From an uncultured Oscillibacter sp. (GTDB lineage Bacteria > Bacillota > Clostridia > Oscillospirales > Oscillospiraceae): a stretch of DNA of 17,246 bases. Both the position numbers and the translations under genes were made by a program. The notes beneath the pieces were generated by a model. It was not told the DNA's origin, ran no database searches, and saw only the letters and a program-made list of their open reading frames with translations. Where the stretch lies: contig CABSFC010000053.1 of assembly GCA_902476875.1 (NCBI GenBank), positions 1-17,246 on the forward strand, read 5' to 3'. This document shows, in pieces, positions 6,847 through 14,719 of the stretch; position 1 is the first letter of the stretch, and the number at the start of each line of letters is the position of its first letter.

Positions 6847-9800
6847 ATGGCAAAACTGACCCTGACGCCCCAGCAGCGGGCCGTGGTGGAGAACCGGGGC
6901 GGCAGTCTGCTGGTGTCCGCCGCCGCGGGCTCCGGCAAGACGAAGGTCCTGGTGGAGCGGCTCTTCCGGTATGTGACGGAGGAGCGCTGCAATGTGGACG
7001 ATTTCCTCATTATTACATACACAAAGGCCGCCGCTGCGGAGCTGCGGAGCAAGGTTGCCTCGGAGCTGTCCAAGCGATTGGCGGAGACGCCCAACGACCA
7101 GCACTTGAAGCGCCAGCTGCTGCGGGTGTATCAGGCGGACATCAAGACGGTGGACGCTTTCTGTACGGCGTTGCTGCGGGAGAACACCCACCTGCTGGCC
7201 CGGGAGGGGGACCGCCACGCCCTGACGCCGGATTTCCGGGTGCTGGACGAGGGTGACGCCGCCCTGGCGCGCCAGCGGGTGCTGGGCCGGGTGCTGGAGT
7301 CGTTCTACGACGACCTGACCCCGGGCCGGGAGCAGCTGGCGGACACGCTGGGCGCTGGGCGGGATGACAGCGCCCTGGCGGAGCTGGTGCTGGAGCTGTA
7401 CGACAAGCTGCAAAGCCATGCCTACCCGGACCGCTGGCTGGCGGAGAACCGGGCGGTCTGGGCCGGCCTGGACGGCGCGTTTGACGAGACAGTCTACGCG
7501 CGGGAGCTTTTGACCATGGTGCGGCGGAAAGCCGGACACTGGGCGGGGCTTCTCCAACAGGCGGCGGCGCGGACCGAGGGGGATACGGCGCTGGCCGCCG
7601 GCTACGGGACAAAGTTCCTGGTTGCCGCCCAGGGCTTCCGGCGCCTGCGGGAGGCGGACTGCTGGGAGGCGGCCCGACAGGCGGCGGGCCAGGTGGAATT
7701 CCCCAAGCTGATCACCCCCAAGGGCCGGAAGGACGACCCGGATGTGGCGTCGCTGAAGCGGGTCTGGGATGCCTGCAAGGAAGAGATGAAAAAGCTGGAC
7801 AGTCTGCTGGATGTCAGCGGTGAGGAGGCCATGGAGGACCTGCGGACCATGGCCCCGGCCATGGAGGCCCTGCTGGAGCTGACGGCGGATTTCAGCGAGG
7901 CGTATCGGACGGAAAAGCTGCGGATGAACGCCGCCGACTTCTCCGATCAGGAACATCTGGCCCTGCTGCTTCTGGTGCGGGAGGACGGCTCCCCCACGGA
8001 GCTGGGGGAGCAGGTGGCGGCACGGTATCAGGAGGTGCTGGTGGACGAGTACCAGGACACCAACGAGGTCCAGAACGCCATCTTCCGGGCGGTGTCCCGG
8101 CGCGGGCAGAACATCTTCACCGTGGGCGACGTGAAGCAGAGCATCTACCGCTTCCGGCTGGCGGACCCCACGATTTTCCTGGGAAAATACAACCGCTTCA
8201 AATCCTACGAGGAGGCGGCGGACGGAGAGGAGCGGAAGATTCTGCTGTCCAAAAACTTCCGTTCCAGGCGGGAGATTTTGGACGCGGCCAACTTTGTGTT
8301 TGAGAACATCCTCTCCGTGGAGATGGGGGAGATGGCCTACGGCGAGGACGAGGCCCTCCACTTCGGCGGGTCGTACTACCCGGAGCGCCATGACTGCGAC
8401 ACGGAGTTTCATTTGATCACCGCCCGGCAGAAGTCGGCGGAGAACGACCACCCCGTGAAGAAGCTGACGGCGGAGGCCCGGTTCGTGGCGGCGCGCATCC
8501 GGCGGCTGCTGGACGAGGGCTATCCGGTCACCGACGGGGACGGCGCCCTGCGGCCCTGCCGGCCGGAGGACATCGTGATTTTGATGCGCTCCCCCGGCAG
8601 CCGGCGGCTGGCCTTTGCCGAGGCCCTGGCGGAGCGGGACATCCCCTGCTCCTTTGAGGAGAGCGGCGACTTTTTCCACACCATGGAGATCTCCGTGATG
8701 CTGGCCCTGCTGGAGCTGGTGGACAATCCCCGGCAGGACGTGCCGCTGATCTCCGTGCTGCGCTCTCCCGTGTTCGGCTTCACGCCCAGCCGTTTGGCGG
8801 AGATTCGGGCCAAAACGCCCAACGGCGACTTTTTCGACGCGGTGGCGGCGGACGGGGGAGCGGACTGCGTGTCCTTCCTGGAGACGCTGACCCGGCTGCG
8901 GCTGGCGGCCCGGGACATGAGCGTCCACCGGCTGGTGTGGCACATCTACAATACGCTGAACATGCTGGGCATCTTCGGGGCGATGGACAGCGGCGGGGAG
9001 CGGAAGGAGAACCTGATCGCCTTCAGCCGCCACGCGGAGAAATTCGAGAGCGGCGGCTACCGGGGGCTGTTCGCCTTCGTGACCCAGCTGCGGCGGCTGC
9101 TGGAGTCCGGTCAGGCCCCCGCCACCCGGGGCGCGGTGGCGGTGAACGGCGTGCAGCTCCTGAGCATCCACAAGTCCAAGGGCCTGGAGTTCCCCATCGT
9201 CATCCTGGCGGACCTGGACCACGCCTTTTCCCGGCAGGACTTCGATACGCCGGTGCTGGTGCACCCCTCCATGGGCCTGGGGCCCCGGTGCATTGATCTG
9301 AAGCGGAAGATCAAGTATCCCACTCTGGCGCGCCTGGCCATCGAGGAGAGGCTGCGGCGGGAGAATCTGGCGGAGGAGCAGCGTATTTTATACGTGGCCA
9401 TGACCCGGCCCAAGGAGAAGCTGATCCTGGTGGACTCCCTGTACAATGCGCCGGGACGGCTGCAAAAGCTGTCGGCGGTGGCCTCCTGTCCGGTGCTGCC
9501 GGAGACAGTGGCCGGGTGCAGGACCTTTGGCGACTGGCTGCTGCTGCCGCTGCTGTGCCGCGCCGAGGCGGCGCCCCTGCGGGCCTGCGCCGGGGCAGAG
9601 GTGGAAAAGCTGTATACAGGTGATACCAGTCCCTGGCAAGTGTTTATCCATGACAGTGAAGAGTTCCGGGAGCGGCCCACCCGGGCCGGGACCGTGGAGG
9701 ACGCGGCGTCCGGCGGCGGGGCCTTCGACACCGGATTGCTGGAATTTGTCTACCCCTACAGCAGGGAGACGGGCCTACCCGCCAAGGTGACGGCCACCCA

Positions 9801-10407
9801 GCTGAAGGGCCGGGCCCTGGATGAGGAGATCGCCGAGCACGCCGCCCATACGCCCTACATCCGGCCCCTGTCCCAGCCGAAGTTCCGGCGGGAGCGCCAC
9901 GGCCTGACCCCGGCGGAGCGGGGCACCGCCACCCATCTGGTACTGCAGTATCTGGACTTCGGGGACCGGGACGTGCCGGGACAGGTGGAGTCGCTGCGCG
10001 CCCGCAGCTTGTTGACGCTGGAACAGGCGGAGGCGGTGGACCTCCGGGCGTTGGAGCGCTTTTTGGCGTCGCCTCTGGCGGAGGACATCCGCCGGGGCGG
10101 AAACATCCGGCGGGAGTACCGCTTCACGCTGCTGATGGACGCCCGGGAGTACGACCCGGCGGCGTCGGAGGAGGATTCCATCCTGCTCCAGGGCGTGGTT
10201 GACTGCTGCTTCGAGACGGCGGAGGGTCTGACGGTGGTGGACTTCAAGACCGACCAGGCGCGGACGGCGGAGGAAATCACCCGGCGGGCGGAGCACTACC
10301 GCCCCCAACTGGCGGCATACAGCCTGGCGCTGGAAAAAGTGCTGGAACAGCCGGTGGTCCGGCGGGTGCTGTACTTCCTGCGGCCCGGCGAGGCGGTGGA
10401 GATATGA
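6847..10407 (+). CDS. addA: ATP-dependent helicase/nuclease subunit A (AddA)
   Basis: AddA is the UvrD-type (SF1A) motor and nuclease subunit of the AddAB complex. The 1186-residue protein shows LTPQQ (Q motif), Walker A SAAAGSGKT at about 24-32, Walker B VDEYQDT at about 399-405, and motif III VGDVKQSIYRFR. Motif V is LLSIHKSKGLEFP and motif VI is RILYVAMTRPKEKL at about 846-859. The C-terminal nuclease has GTATHLVLQYL (His about 1030), GVVDCC (Asp about 1119), VVDFKTDQA (Asp 1132, Lys 1134) and the following HYRPQLAAYSLAL. All expected catalytic residues are present. The ATG starts one base after the addB stop with AAGGAGG at 6832-6838, a tight operon junction that suggests coupled translation. 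Confidence 0.96.
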   Translation: MAKLTLTPQQRAVVENRGGSLLVSAAAGSGKTKVLVERLFRYVTEERCNVDDFLIITYTKAAAAELRSKVASELSKRLAETPNDQHLKRQLLRVYQADIKTVDAFCTALLRENTHLLAREGDRHALTPDFRVLDEGDAALARQRVLGRVLESFYDDLTPGREQLADTLGAGRDDSALAELVLELYDKLQSHAYPDRWLAENRAVWAGLDGAFDETVYARELLTMVRRKAGHWAGLLQQAAARTEGDTALAAGYGTKFLVAAQGFRRLREADCWEAARQAAGQVEFPKLITPKGRKDDPDVASLKRVWDACKEEMKKLDSLLDVSGEEAMEDLRTMAPAMEALLELTADFSEAYRTEKLRMNAADFSDQEHLALLLLVREDGSPTELGEQVAARYQEVLVDEYQDTNEVQNAIFRAVSRRGQNIFTVGDVKQSIYRFRLADPTIFLGKYNRFKSYEEAADGEERKILLSKNFRSRREILDAANFVFENILSVEMGEMAYGEDEALHFGGSYYPERHDCDTEFHLITARQKSAENDHPVKKLTAEARFVAARIRRLLDEGYPVTDGDGALRPCRPEDIVILMRSPGSRRLAFAEALAERDIPCSFEESGDFFHTMEISVMLALLELVDNPRQDVPLISVLRSPVFGFTPSRLAEIRAKTPNGDFFDAVAADGGADCVSFLETLTRLRLAARDMSVHRLVWHIYNTLNMLGIFGAMDSGGERKENLIAFSRHAEKFESGGYRGLFAFVTQLRRLLESGQAPATRGAVAVNGVQLLSIHKSKGLEFPIVILADLDHAFSRQDFDTPVLVHPSMGLGPRCIDLKRKIKYPTLARLAIEERLRRENLAEEQRILYVAMTRPKEKLILVDSLYNAPGRLQKLSAVASCPVLPETVAGCRTFGDWLLLPLLCRAEAAPLRACAGAEVEKLYTGDTSPWQVFIHDSEEFRERPTRAGTVEDAASGGGAFDTGLLEFVYPYSRETGLPAKVTATQLKGRALDEEIAEHAAHTPYIRPLSQPKFRRERHGLTPAERGTATHLVLQYLDFGDRDVPGQVESLRARSLLTLEQAEAVDLRALERFLASPLAEDIRRGGNIRREYRFTLLMDAREYDPAASEEDSILLQGVVDCCFETAEGLTVVDFKTDQARTAEEITRRAEHYRPQLAAYSLALEKVLEQPVVRRVLYFLRPGEAVEI

Positions 10408-10420
10408 GAGGAGCGGAGAT

Positions 10421-10822
10421 ATGACGGAAAAAATCGTGAGCACGATGGGGGCGGTGGTGCCCCACTCTGTGGAAAAGGTTTGGGCCGTTGTGACGGACCT
10501 GGACCGATGGCAGTGGCGCGGCGACCTGGAGGGGCTGGAGCGGACCGGCCCGGACACCTTCACTGAATACGCCAGGGGCGGCTTTCCCACCCGCTTCACC
10601 GTCACCTGCCGGCAGGAGCCCGTGAAGTGGGCCTTTGATCTGGAAAACGCCAATATGTCCGGCTCCTGGACCGGGGAGTTCCAGACAGTGCCGGAGGGGA
10701 CGCGGGTGACATTCACCGAACGTCTGACGCCGAAGAAGTGGTGGATGAAGTTTTTGATGAAGGGCTATCTCCGAAAGCAGCAGGCCCAGTATTTCGCGGA
10801 CCTGCGGCGGGCACTGGAATAG
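10421..10822 (+). CDS. SRPBCC-fold (START/polyketide-cyclase-like) small protein
   Basis: A 133-residue soluble protein that looks like a SRPBCC ligand-binding domain. It begins with a beta strand then PHSVEKVWAVVTDLDRWQWRGDL, the usual opening helix-strand pattern of the family. Later it has PVKWAFDLENA, a strand GSWTGEFQTVPEGTRVTFTE, and a long C-terminal helix ending in a Lys/Arg-rich region. Members bind hydrophobic ligands; the ligand here cannot be told. AGAGGAG overlaps the addA stop and the start is 13 bases after addA, so it belongs to the addBA transcript. No terminator follows before the rpmE promoter. Its link to DNA repair is by position only. Confidence 0.78.
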   Translation: MTEKIVSTMGAVVPHSVEKVWAVVTDLDRWQWRGDLEGLERTGPDTFTEYARGGFPTRFTVTCRQEPVKWAFDLENANMSGSWTGEFQTVPEGTRVTFTERLTPKKWWMKFLMKGYLRKQQAQYFADLRRALE

Positions 10823-10856
10823 AGCTGAAAAAGAGAAAATATCTTTGAAAAAGCGC

Positions 10857-10885
10857 TTGCATTTCAAAAAAACGCGTGGTATACT
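10857..10885 (+). promoter_or_regulatory. Strong promoter of rpmE
   Basis: TTGCAT (10857-10862), 17 bases, TATACT (10880-10885), with TGG directly before the -10. The region upstream is A-rich (UP-element-like). The -35 region CTTGCATTTC is identical to that of the tRNA-Arg promoter at 15447. Confidence 0.85.
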
Positions 10886-10891
10886 AATTAA

Positions 10892-10953
10892 CGCCTTTGC
10901 GAGGTGAAAGCTTCAACGGGGTAGTTCGGATCAGAAAGAGGTGAACGAGAGCA
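10892..10953 (+). other. 5' leader of rpmE
   Basis: About 62 untranslated bases separate the predicted transcription start from the rpmE ATG; AGAGGTGA at 10937-10944 is the ribosome binding site. Some bacterial L31 mRNAs carry autoregulatory leaders. I see only a weak CTTT/AAAG pairing here and no clear stem, so a regulatory role is a guess. Confidence 0.25.
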
Positions 10954-11157
10954 ATGAAGGAAGGAATCCATCCCAATTATCAGCAGACTACGATTACTTG
11001 CGCCTGCGGTAATGTGATTGAGACAGGTTCTACCAAGAAGGATATCAAGGTGGAAGTCTGCTCTAAGTGTCACCCCTTCTTCACGGGCAAGCAGAAGCTG
11101 GTGGATACCGGCGGACGCGTGGCCAAGTTCAACAAGAAGTTCGGCCTGGACAAATAA
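10954..11157 (+). CDS. rpmE: 50S ribosomal protein L31, zinc-binding type
   Basis: L31 sits at the bridge between ribosomal subunits. The 67 residues match the family in length. They begin MKEGIHPNYQ, and carry TCACGN (Cys16, Cys18) and VCSKCHPF (Cys36, Cys39), the four cysteines of the zinc-binding C+ form, followed by the conserved FTGKQKLVDTGGRVAKFNKK. In many bacteria a C- paralogue replaces this form under zinc starvation; none is in the window. The gene is a single unit with its own strong promoter and terminator. Codon use is A/T-richer than in the neighbours, with AAG/AAC-biased codons common in highly expressed genes. Confidence 0.97.
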   Translation: MKEGIHPNYQQTTITCACGNVIETGSTKKDIKVEVCSKCHPFFTGKQKLVDTGGRVAKFNKKFGLDK

Positions 11158-11172
11158 GTCTGACACAGTCAC

Positions 11173-11202
11173 AAAAGGGTCTGCCAATGGCAGGCCCTTT
11201 TT
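11173..11202 (+). terminator. Rho-independent terminator of rpmE
   Basis: AAAAGGGTCTGCC (11173-11185) pairs with GGCAGGCCCTTTT (11189-11201) through one G-T pair, with a three-base loop and a T tract. The -35 of the next gene overlaps its tail. Confidence 0.9.
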
Positions 11203-11203
11203 A

Positions 11204-11232
11204 TTTACTTTTTTCCAGAACGCGCATATACT
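11204..11232 (+). promoter_or_regulatory. Promoter of the flavin-reductase-hflX unit
   Basis: TTTACT (11204-11209), 17 bases, TATACT (11227-11232). It starts within the T tract of the rpmE terminator. A second TATAC repeat follows directly (11232-11236). Confidence 0.6.
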
Positions 11233-11260
11233 ATACGTATGAAGAAAGGAGTGTTGCGTC

Positions 11261-11770
11261 ATGAGACTGCATCCCGTGGACCCAAAAACGCTGACCCCTG
11301 AGATTTTTCAGGTGTTCGGCACCCAGAACGCGCTGCTGACCGCCGGAGACAAGACCGGCTGCAACACCATGACCATCGGCTGGTGCCAGATGGGCCGGCT
11401 GTGGAATCTGCCGGTTTGCACGGTCTATGTGCGGCCCGAGCGCTACACCTATCAATTTATGGAATCCCACGACTACTTCACCGTGTCCGTCCTGCCACTC
11501 AGCGAGAAAAAGACCTTGGCCCTCTGCGGCAGCAAGAGCGGCAGGGACGTGGACAAGATCAGGGAGTGCGGCCTGACGGTCTGCCACGGCGCCGGGGAGG
11601 CGCCCTTCTTTGACGAGGCGGAGCTGGTGCTGGTGTGCAAAAAGGTCTATGTTCAGGACATGGATCCCGCCTGCGTGCTGGACCAGGCGCGGATCGCGCC
11701 CTACTACGGCGCCAAAGGCGGCTGGCACCGCGTCTACACCGGGGAAGTCGTGGAGGCCTATACGAAATAA
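11261..11770 (+). CDS. Flavin reductase-like (FMN-binding split-barrel) protein
   Basis: The 169-residue soluble protein resembles the flavin-reductase-like domain family, which binds FMN and often uses NAD(P)H. Evidence is the pattern NALLTAGDKTGCNTMTIGWCQMG (substrate/flavin strand region, about residues 25-47), then LPVCTVYVRPERYTYQFME and SHDYFTVSVLP, and a later region LCGSKSGRDVDK. The C-terminal part ends in a strand GWHRVYTGEVVEAY. The true substrate is unknown. Start ATG has AAAGGAG 10-12 bases upstream. It is the first gene before hflX, with its stop 17 bases before the hflX ATG. Confidence 0.83.
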   Translation: MRLHPVDPKTLTPEIFQVFGTQNALLTAGDKTGCNTMTIGWCQMGRLWNLPVCTVYVRPERYTYQFMESHDYFTVSVLPLSEKKTLALCGSKSGRDVDKIRECGLTVCHGAGEAPFFDEAELVLVCKKVYVQDMDPACVLDQARIAPYYGAKGGWHRVYTGEVVEAYTK

Positions 11771-11787
11771 GGAGAACCAAATCATAC

Positions 11788-13059
11788 ATGCGAGAAACAG
11801 AGGAAATTCGTGATAAAGTGGTACTGGTGGGACTAAGCTCCCCGGTGCTGAAAAGGGAAGAAAACGCCGATGAGGACACCATGGAGGAACTGTCCGCCCT
11901 GGTGGAGACCGCCGGAGGCGAGACGGTGGGCATCGTGCTGCAAAACCGCGCCTCGCCGGACCCCAGGACCTTCATCGGCGAGGGCAAGGTGGCGGAGGTG
12001 CAGCTCTACTGTGAAAACGTAGGGGCCACCATGGTCATCTTTGACAACGATCTGTCCCCCTCCCAGCAGCGGGTGCTGACCCAAGCCCTGGGCGTCCAGG
12101 TGCTGGACCGCTGCGGCCTGATCCTGGACATCTTCGCCCAGCGGGCCAAGACAAAGGAAGGCCGGCTCCAGGTGGAGCTGGCCCAATATCAGTATCTGCT
12201 GCCCCGCCTGACGGGCATGTGGACCCACCTGGAGCGCCAGGGCGGCACCAGCGGCAAGGGGCCCATCGGCTCCAAGGGCCCCGGCGAGACCCAGCTGGAG
12301 ACGGACCGGCGTATCATCCACAAAAAAATCGACAAGCTGCGGGATGATCTGGAGGACGTGCGCCGGGTGCGGGGCACCCAGCGCCAGCAGCGGCGGAAGA
12401 ACGAGATCCCCGTGGTGGCCATCGTGGGCTACACCAACGCGGGCAAGTCCACGCTGCTGAATCAGCTCACCGGCGCGGGCATCCCCGCCAACAACCGGCT
12501 GTTCGACACCCTGGACACCACCAGCCGCCTGCTGACCGTCAGCGACACGCTGGACGTGGTGGTCAGCGACACCGTGGGCTTCATCCGCAAGCTGCCCCAC
12601 CAGCTGGTGGAGGCGTTCAAGGCCACGCTGGAGGAGCTGGAGTACGCCGACCTGCTGCTCCACGTCATCGACGTGTCCAACCCGGAGTGGCAGGTCCAGG
12701 CCCAGGTGGTGGAAAACCTGATTCTGGAGCTGGGGGCGGGGGAGCTGCCCCGCATCGACGTGTTCAACAAGTCCGACTGTCTGCCGGCGGGGGAGATCAT
12801 GCCCCACGGCGAGGACATCTGCGCCATCTCCGCCCGCACAGGCGAGGGTGTGGACAGGCTTCTGGAGATGATCGACAAGCGGCTGGACAAGGGCACCCGG
12901 CGGGTGGTCCTGCATCTGCCCTATGACAAGGGTGGACTTTTGGACATGCTGTACCGGGAGGCCAGGGTGGAAAACGTGGAGTACGGCGAGACCATCGACG
13001 TGACCGCTGTCTGCGGCCCCAGGACCCTGGGGCAGGTGGGGGCGTTTATCGCGGAGTGA
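11788..13059 (+). CDS. hflX: GTPase HflX
   Basis: HflX is a ribosome-associated GTPase that splits stalled or stress-damaged 70S ribosomes. The 423 residues match bacterial HflX. The N-terminal domain has the conserved GPGETQLETDRR (about 164-175) and a coiled region before the G domain. G1 is GYTNAGKST (214-222), G3 is DTVGF (261-265) followed by the typical IRKLPHQLVEAFKATLEE, G4 is NKSD (327-330), and G5 is SAR (about 349). The TAAGGAGA sequence that overlaps the preceding stop is the ribosome binding site, 12 bases from the ATG; the frame is open upstream but overlaps the previous gene. Probable co-transcription with the flavin-reductase-like gene. Confidence 0.96.
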   Translation: MRETEEIRDKVVLVGLSSPVLKREENADEDTMEELSALVETAGGETVGIVLQNRASPDPRTFIGEGKVAEVQLYCENVGATMVIFDNDLSPSQQRVLTQALGVQVLDRCGLILDIFAQRAKTKEGRLQVELAQYQYLLPRLTGMWTHLERQGGTSGKGPIGSKGPGETQLETDRRIIHKKIDKLRDDLEDVRRVRGTQRQQRRKNEIPVVAIVGYTNAGKSTLLNQLTGAGIPANNRLFDTLDTTSRLLTVSDTLDVVVSDTVGFIRKLPHQLVEAFKATLEELEYADLLLHVIDVSNPEWQVQAQVVENLILELGAGELPRIDVFNKSDCLPAGEIMPHGEDICAISARTGEGVDRLLEMIDKRLDKGTRRVVLHLPYDKGGLLDMLYREARVENVEYGETIDVTAVCGPRTLGQVGAFIAE

Positions 13060-13166
13060 TGGAGGGTCGGTGATGCGACCCGGAAAACTCCATCACCGCG
13101 GTGGGAACGGCCCTTCCCGCTGGCGGTATATCGACGAAAATCCGGTGCAATGAGAGGAACACCACG
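13060..13166 (+). other. Hairpin-rich gap between hflX and the acetyltransferase
   Basis: Three dyads lie in 107 bases. GGGTCG (13064-13069) can pair with CGACCC (13076-13081). GGTGATG (13069-13075) can pair with CATCACC (13091-13097), overlapping and so excluding the first. GTGGGAA can pair with TTCCCGC around 13100-13120 (one G-T pair). None has a T tract, so it is not an ordinary terminator. It might be an mRNA processing or attenuation element. Confidence 0.35.
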
Positions 13167-13724
13167 ATGACTGATCAATTGGAGACCCCGCGCCTGCTCC
13201 TGCGCCCCTTCCGGGAGAGCGACGCGGCAGACGTCTATGAATACGCCAAAGACCCGGCTGTGGGCCCCATCGCCGGCTGGCGGCCCCACGGCAGTATGGA
13301 GGAGAGCCGGGAGATCATCCGCACCGTCTTCTCCGCCCCCGGGGTGTTCGCCATGGAACTGAGGGAGACCGGAAGCGTGATCGGCTCCGTGGGCTTTGTG
13401 GGAAACCACCCGGCGGGGGAGATCCCCGGCTGCCCTGACGACGAGGTGGGCTACGCCCTGAGCCGCGCCTGCTGGGGCCGGGGATTGATGCCCGAGGCGG
13501 TGAACGCTGTATTGGAATATAGCTTTACAGAGCTTGGCCTGCGGAGAATCTGGTGCGGACACTATGCCACGAACTGGCGCTCCGCCAGGGTGATCGGCAA
13601 GTGCGGCTTTCGCTATCAGTTTGCAAGGACCGATCATGTGGCCCTGATGGGAGAGCTGCGGCAGAGCTATTTTTATGTACTGACAGAGGAGGACTGGCGT
13701 GAGCGAGTATCTGGTGCCCTTTGA
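13167..13724 (+). CDS. GNAT-family N-acetyltransferase (RimJ/RimL type)
   Basis: The 185-residue protein starts with LETPRLLLRPFRESDAADVY, the classic opening of RimJ/RimL-like acetyltransferases. It has EVGYALSRACWGRGLMPEAV (about 91-110) as the acetyl-CoA-binding region, with the modified Q/RxxGxG/A loop RACWGRG, and then LGLRRIWCGHYATNWRSARV followed by GKCGFRY. Such enzymes acetylate N-terminal residues or small amines; the acceptor cannot be told. The ATG has GAGAGGA at 13152-13158. Its end overlaps the next gene by 26 bases, which indicates translational coupling. An in-frame ATG 22 codons upstream has no ribosome binding site. Confidence 0.9.
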   Translation: MTDQLETPRLLLRPFRESDAADVYEYAKDPAVGPIAGWRPHGSMEESREIIRTVFSAPGVFAMELRETGSVIGSVGFVGNHPAGEIPGCPDDEVGYALSRACWGRGLMPEAVNAVLEYSFTELGLRRIWCGHYATNWRSARVIGKCGFRYQFARTDHVALMGELRQSYFYVLTEEDWRERVSGAL

Positions 13725-14337
13725 GGACAGCGAGAGCGAGTTCGTGGAAAAGCGCTCCCGCTTCATCAGCCACCTCTGGCGGGTGGAGAGCGAGGCGGAG
13801 GCCCGGGCCCGCGTGGAGGAGATGAAAAAGAAGTACTACGACGCCCGCCACAACTGCTGGTGCTACTTATTGAAGGAGGGGAACGTGGTACGCTACTCCG
13901 ACGACGGAGAGCCTCAGGGCACCGCGGGCCAGCCCATGCTGAACGTGTTCCAGCGGGAGGCGGTGGTCAATGTCTGTTGCGTGGTGACGCGGTACTTTGG
14001 CGGCGTGCTGCTGGGCGCCGGGGGCCTGACTAGGGCCTATACCAGGGGCGCCAAGGCCGCGCTGGACGCGGCGGGTATCGCCCGCATGAGCCTGTGGACG
14101 CTGTGGGACGTGCCCTGCACCTATCCGCTGTTCGAGCGGGTGAAGCTGGAGATATTCGCCTGCGGCGGCGTTGTGCGGGACGTGGCGTACGGCGCGGACA
14201 TCACCCTCCGGGCGGCGTTTCCGGCGGGGGCCGCGCAGAGCTTCGCGGGCAAATTGACAGAACTGTCCGCCGGTGGGCTGGACATGACGGCGGCGGGGGA
14301 GGAGTTCCTCCCCGGCCCCCGGGAAGAGGCCAGATGA
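13699..14337 (+). CDS. YigZ / IMPACT family protein (UPF0029)
   Basis: The 212-residue protein has the YigZ N-terminal signature: EFVEKRSRFISHL, then DARHNCWCYLL, and DDGEPQGTAGQPML (about 72-85). VVTRYFGGVLLGAGGLTRAY (about 98-117) follows. The C-terminal part is the usual smaller ferredoxin-like domain (DUF1949), beginning about residue 135. The family is conserved but its exact role in bacteria is unsettled; the eukaryotic relative IMPACT acts on translational control. The GTG start has AGAGGAGG (13685-13692) six bases upstream inside the preceding gene. It is the last gene of the unit, closed by the terminator at 14340. Confidence 0.92.
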   Translation: MSEYLVPFEDSESEFVEKRSRFISHLWRVESEAEARARVEEMKKKYYDARHNCWCYLLKEGNVVRYSDDGEPQGTAGQPMLNVFQREAVVNVCCVVTRYFGGVLLGAGGLTRAYTRGAKAALDAAGIARMSLWTLWDVPCTYPLFERVKLEIFACGGVVRDVAYGADITLRAAFPAGAAQSFAGKLTELSAGGLDMTAAGEEFLPGPREEAR

Positions 14338-14339
14338 AC

Positions 14340-14371
14340 AAACGGCGCACCGCATTGCGGTGCGCCGTTTT
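14340..14371. terminator. Bidirectional terminator between converging genes
   Basis: A 14-base-pair stem (14340-14353 with 14357-14370) with a three-base loop ends in TTTT rightwards and TTTG leftwards. It serves the yigZ unit on the plus strand and probably the HMA-like gene on the minus strand, whose stop is at 14375. Confidence 0.9.
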
Positions 14372-14374
14372 CCT

Positions 14375-14593
14375 TCAGCCGTCGCTGCGGAGCTGATAGC
14401 CCAGCTCCTGGACCTTCTGGCGGATGTCCTCCTGACGGACGCCGGTGGAGTCGTAGTCCACCGCCAGACAGCCCTGGCCGCTGAGACTGACGGAGGTGAC
14501 GCCGGGCAGGGCGTCCAAGCCCTGTTTGAGCCGTTTGGCGTCGTGTCTGCCGCCGGCGTTTTCCAGGGAAAAGTAGGCGCTGATATGGGCCAT
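14375..14593 (-). CDS. Small HMA-fold protein lacking the CxxC metal motif
   Basis: A 72-residue protein with the pattern of heavy-metal-associated (HMA) domains: first strand HISAYFSL, loop, helix RLKQGLDALPGV, strand TSVSLSG..CLAVDYDSTGV, then helix EDIRQKVQELGYQL. The metal loop that is normally MxCxxC reads ENAGGRHD and contains no Cys. The only Cys is in a strand. Metal binding by the usual route is not expected; His in the loop is the only obvious ligand. Start ATG at 14593 is chosen because GGAG lies eight bases upstream; a GTG three codons earlier abuts that site. It is separated from the DivIVA-like gene by a terminator. No clear promoter. Confidence 0.72.
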   Translation of the reverse strand: MAHISAYFSLENAGGRHDAKRLKQGLDALPGVTSVSLSGQGCLAVDYDSTGVRQEDIRQKVQELGYQLRSDG

Positions 14594-14640
14594 AGGGATC
14601 ACTCCTTTGCCGGTAGTCTGTCCGGCGGGGGCGACATTTA

Positions 14641-14664
14641 TGCGGAAAAACAGGTGCGGAAAAA
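14641..14664. repeat. Two direct copies of TGCGGAAAAA
   Basis: TGCGGAAAAA occurs at 14641-14650 and at 14655-14664, 14 bases apart. The second provides the T tract (minus strand) of the neighbouring terminator. They may simply reflect local duplication. Confidence 0.5.
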
Positions 14665-14691
14665 GGGGAGCCGGACGTCTGTCCGGCTCCC
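14660..14691 (-). terminator. Rho-independent terminator of the DivIVA-like gene
   Basis: GGGAGCCGGAC (14666-14676) pairs perfectly with GTCCGGCTCCC (14681-14691), loop of four. Read on the minus strand it is followed by C then TTTTT. It lies between the DivIVA-like and HMA-like genes. Confidence 0.88.
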
Positions 14692-14719
14692 GTCTGATAG
14701 AGAGTTATATGCCGTCTGT

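Noticed and set aside
6151..9264. Long minus-strand open frame opposite addB and addA
   Set aside because: Low-complexity translation, complete overlap with two certain genes, no start signal: shadow frame.
10892..10953. Riboswitch or zinc-responsive element before rpmE
   Set aside because: No stable fold and no Zur-like dyad could be recognised in the short leader.
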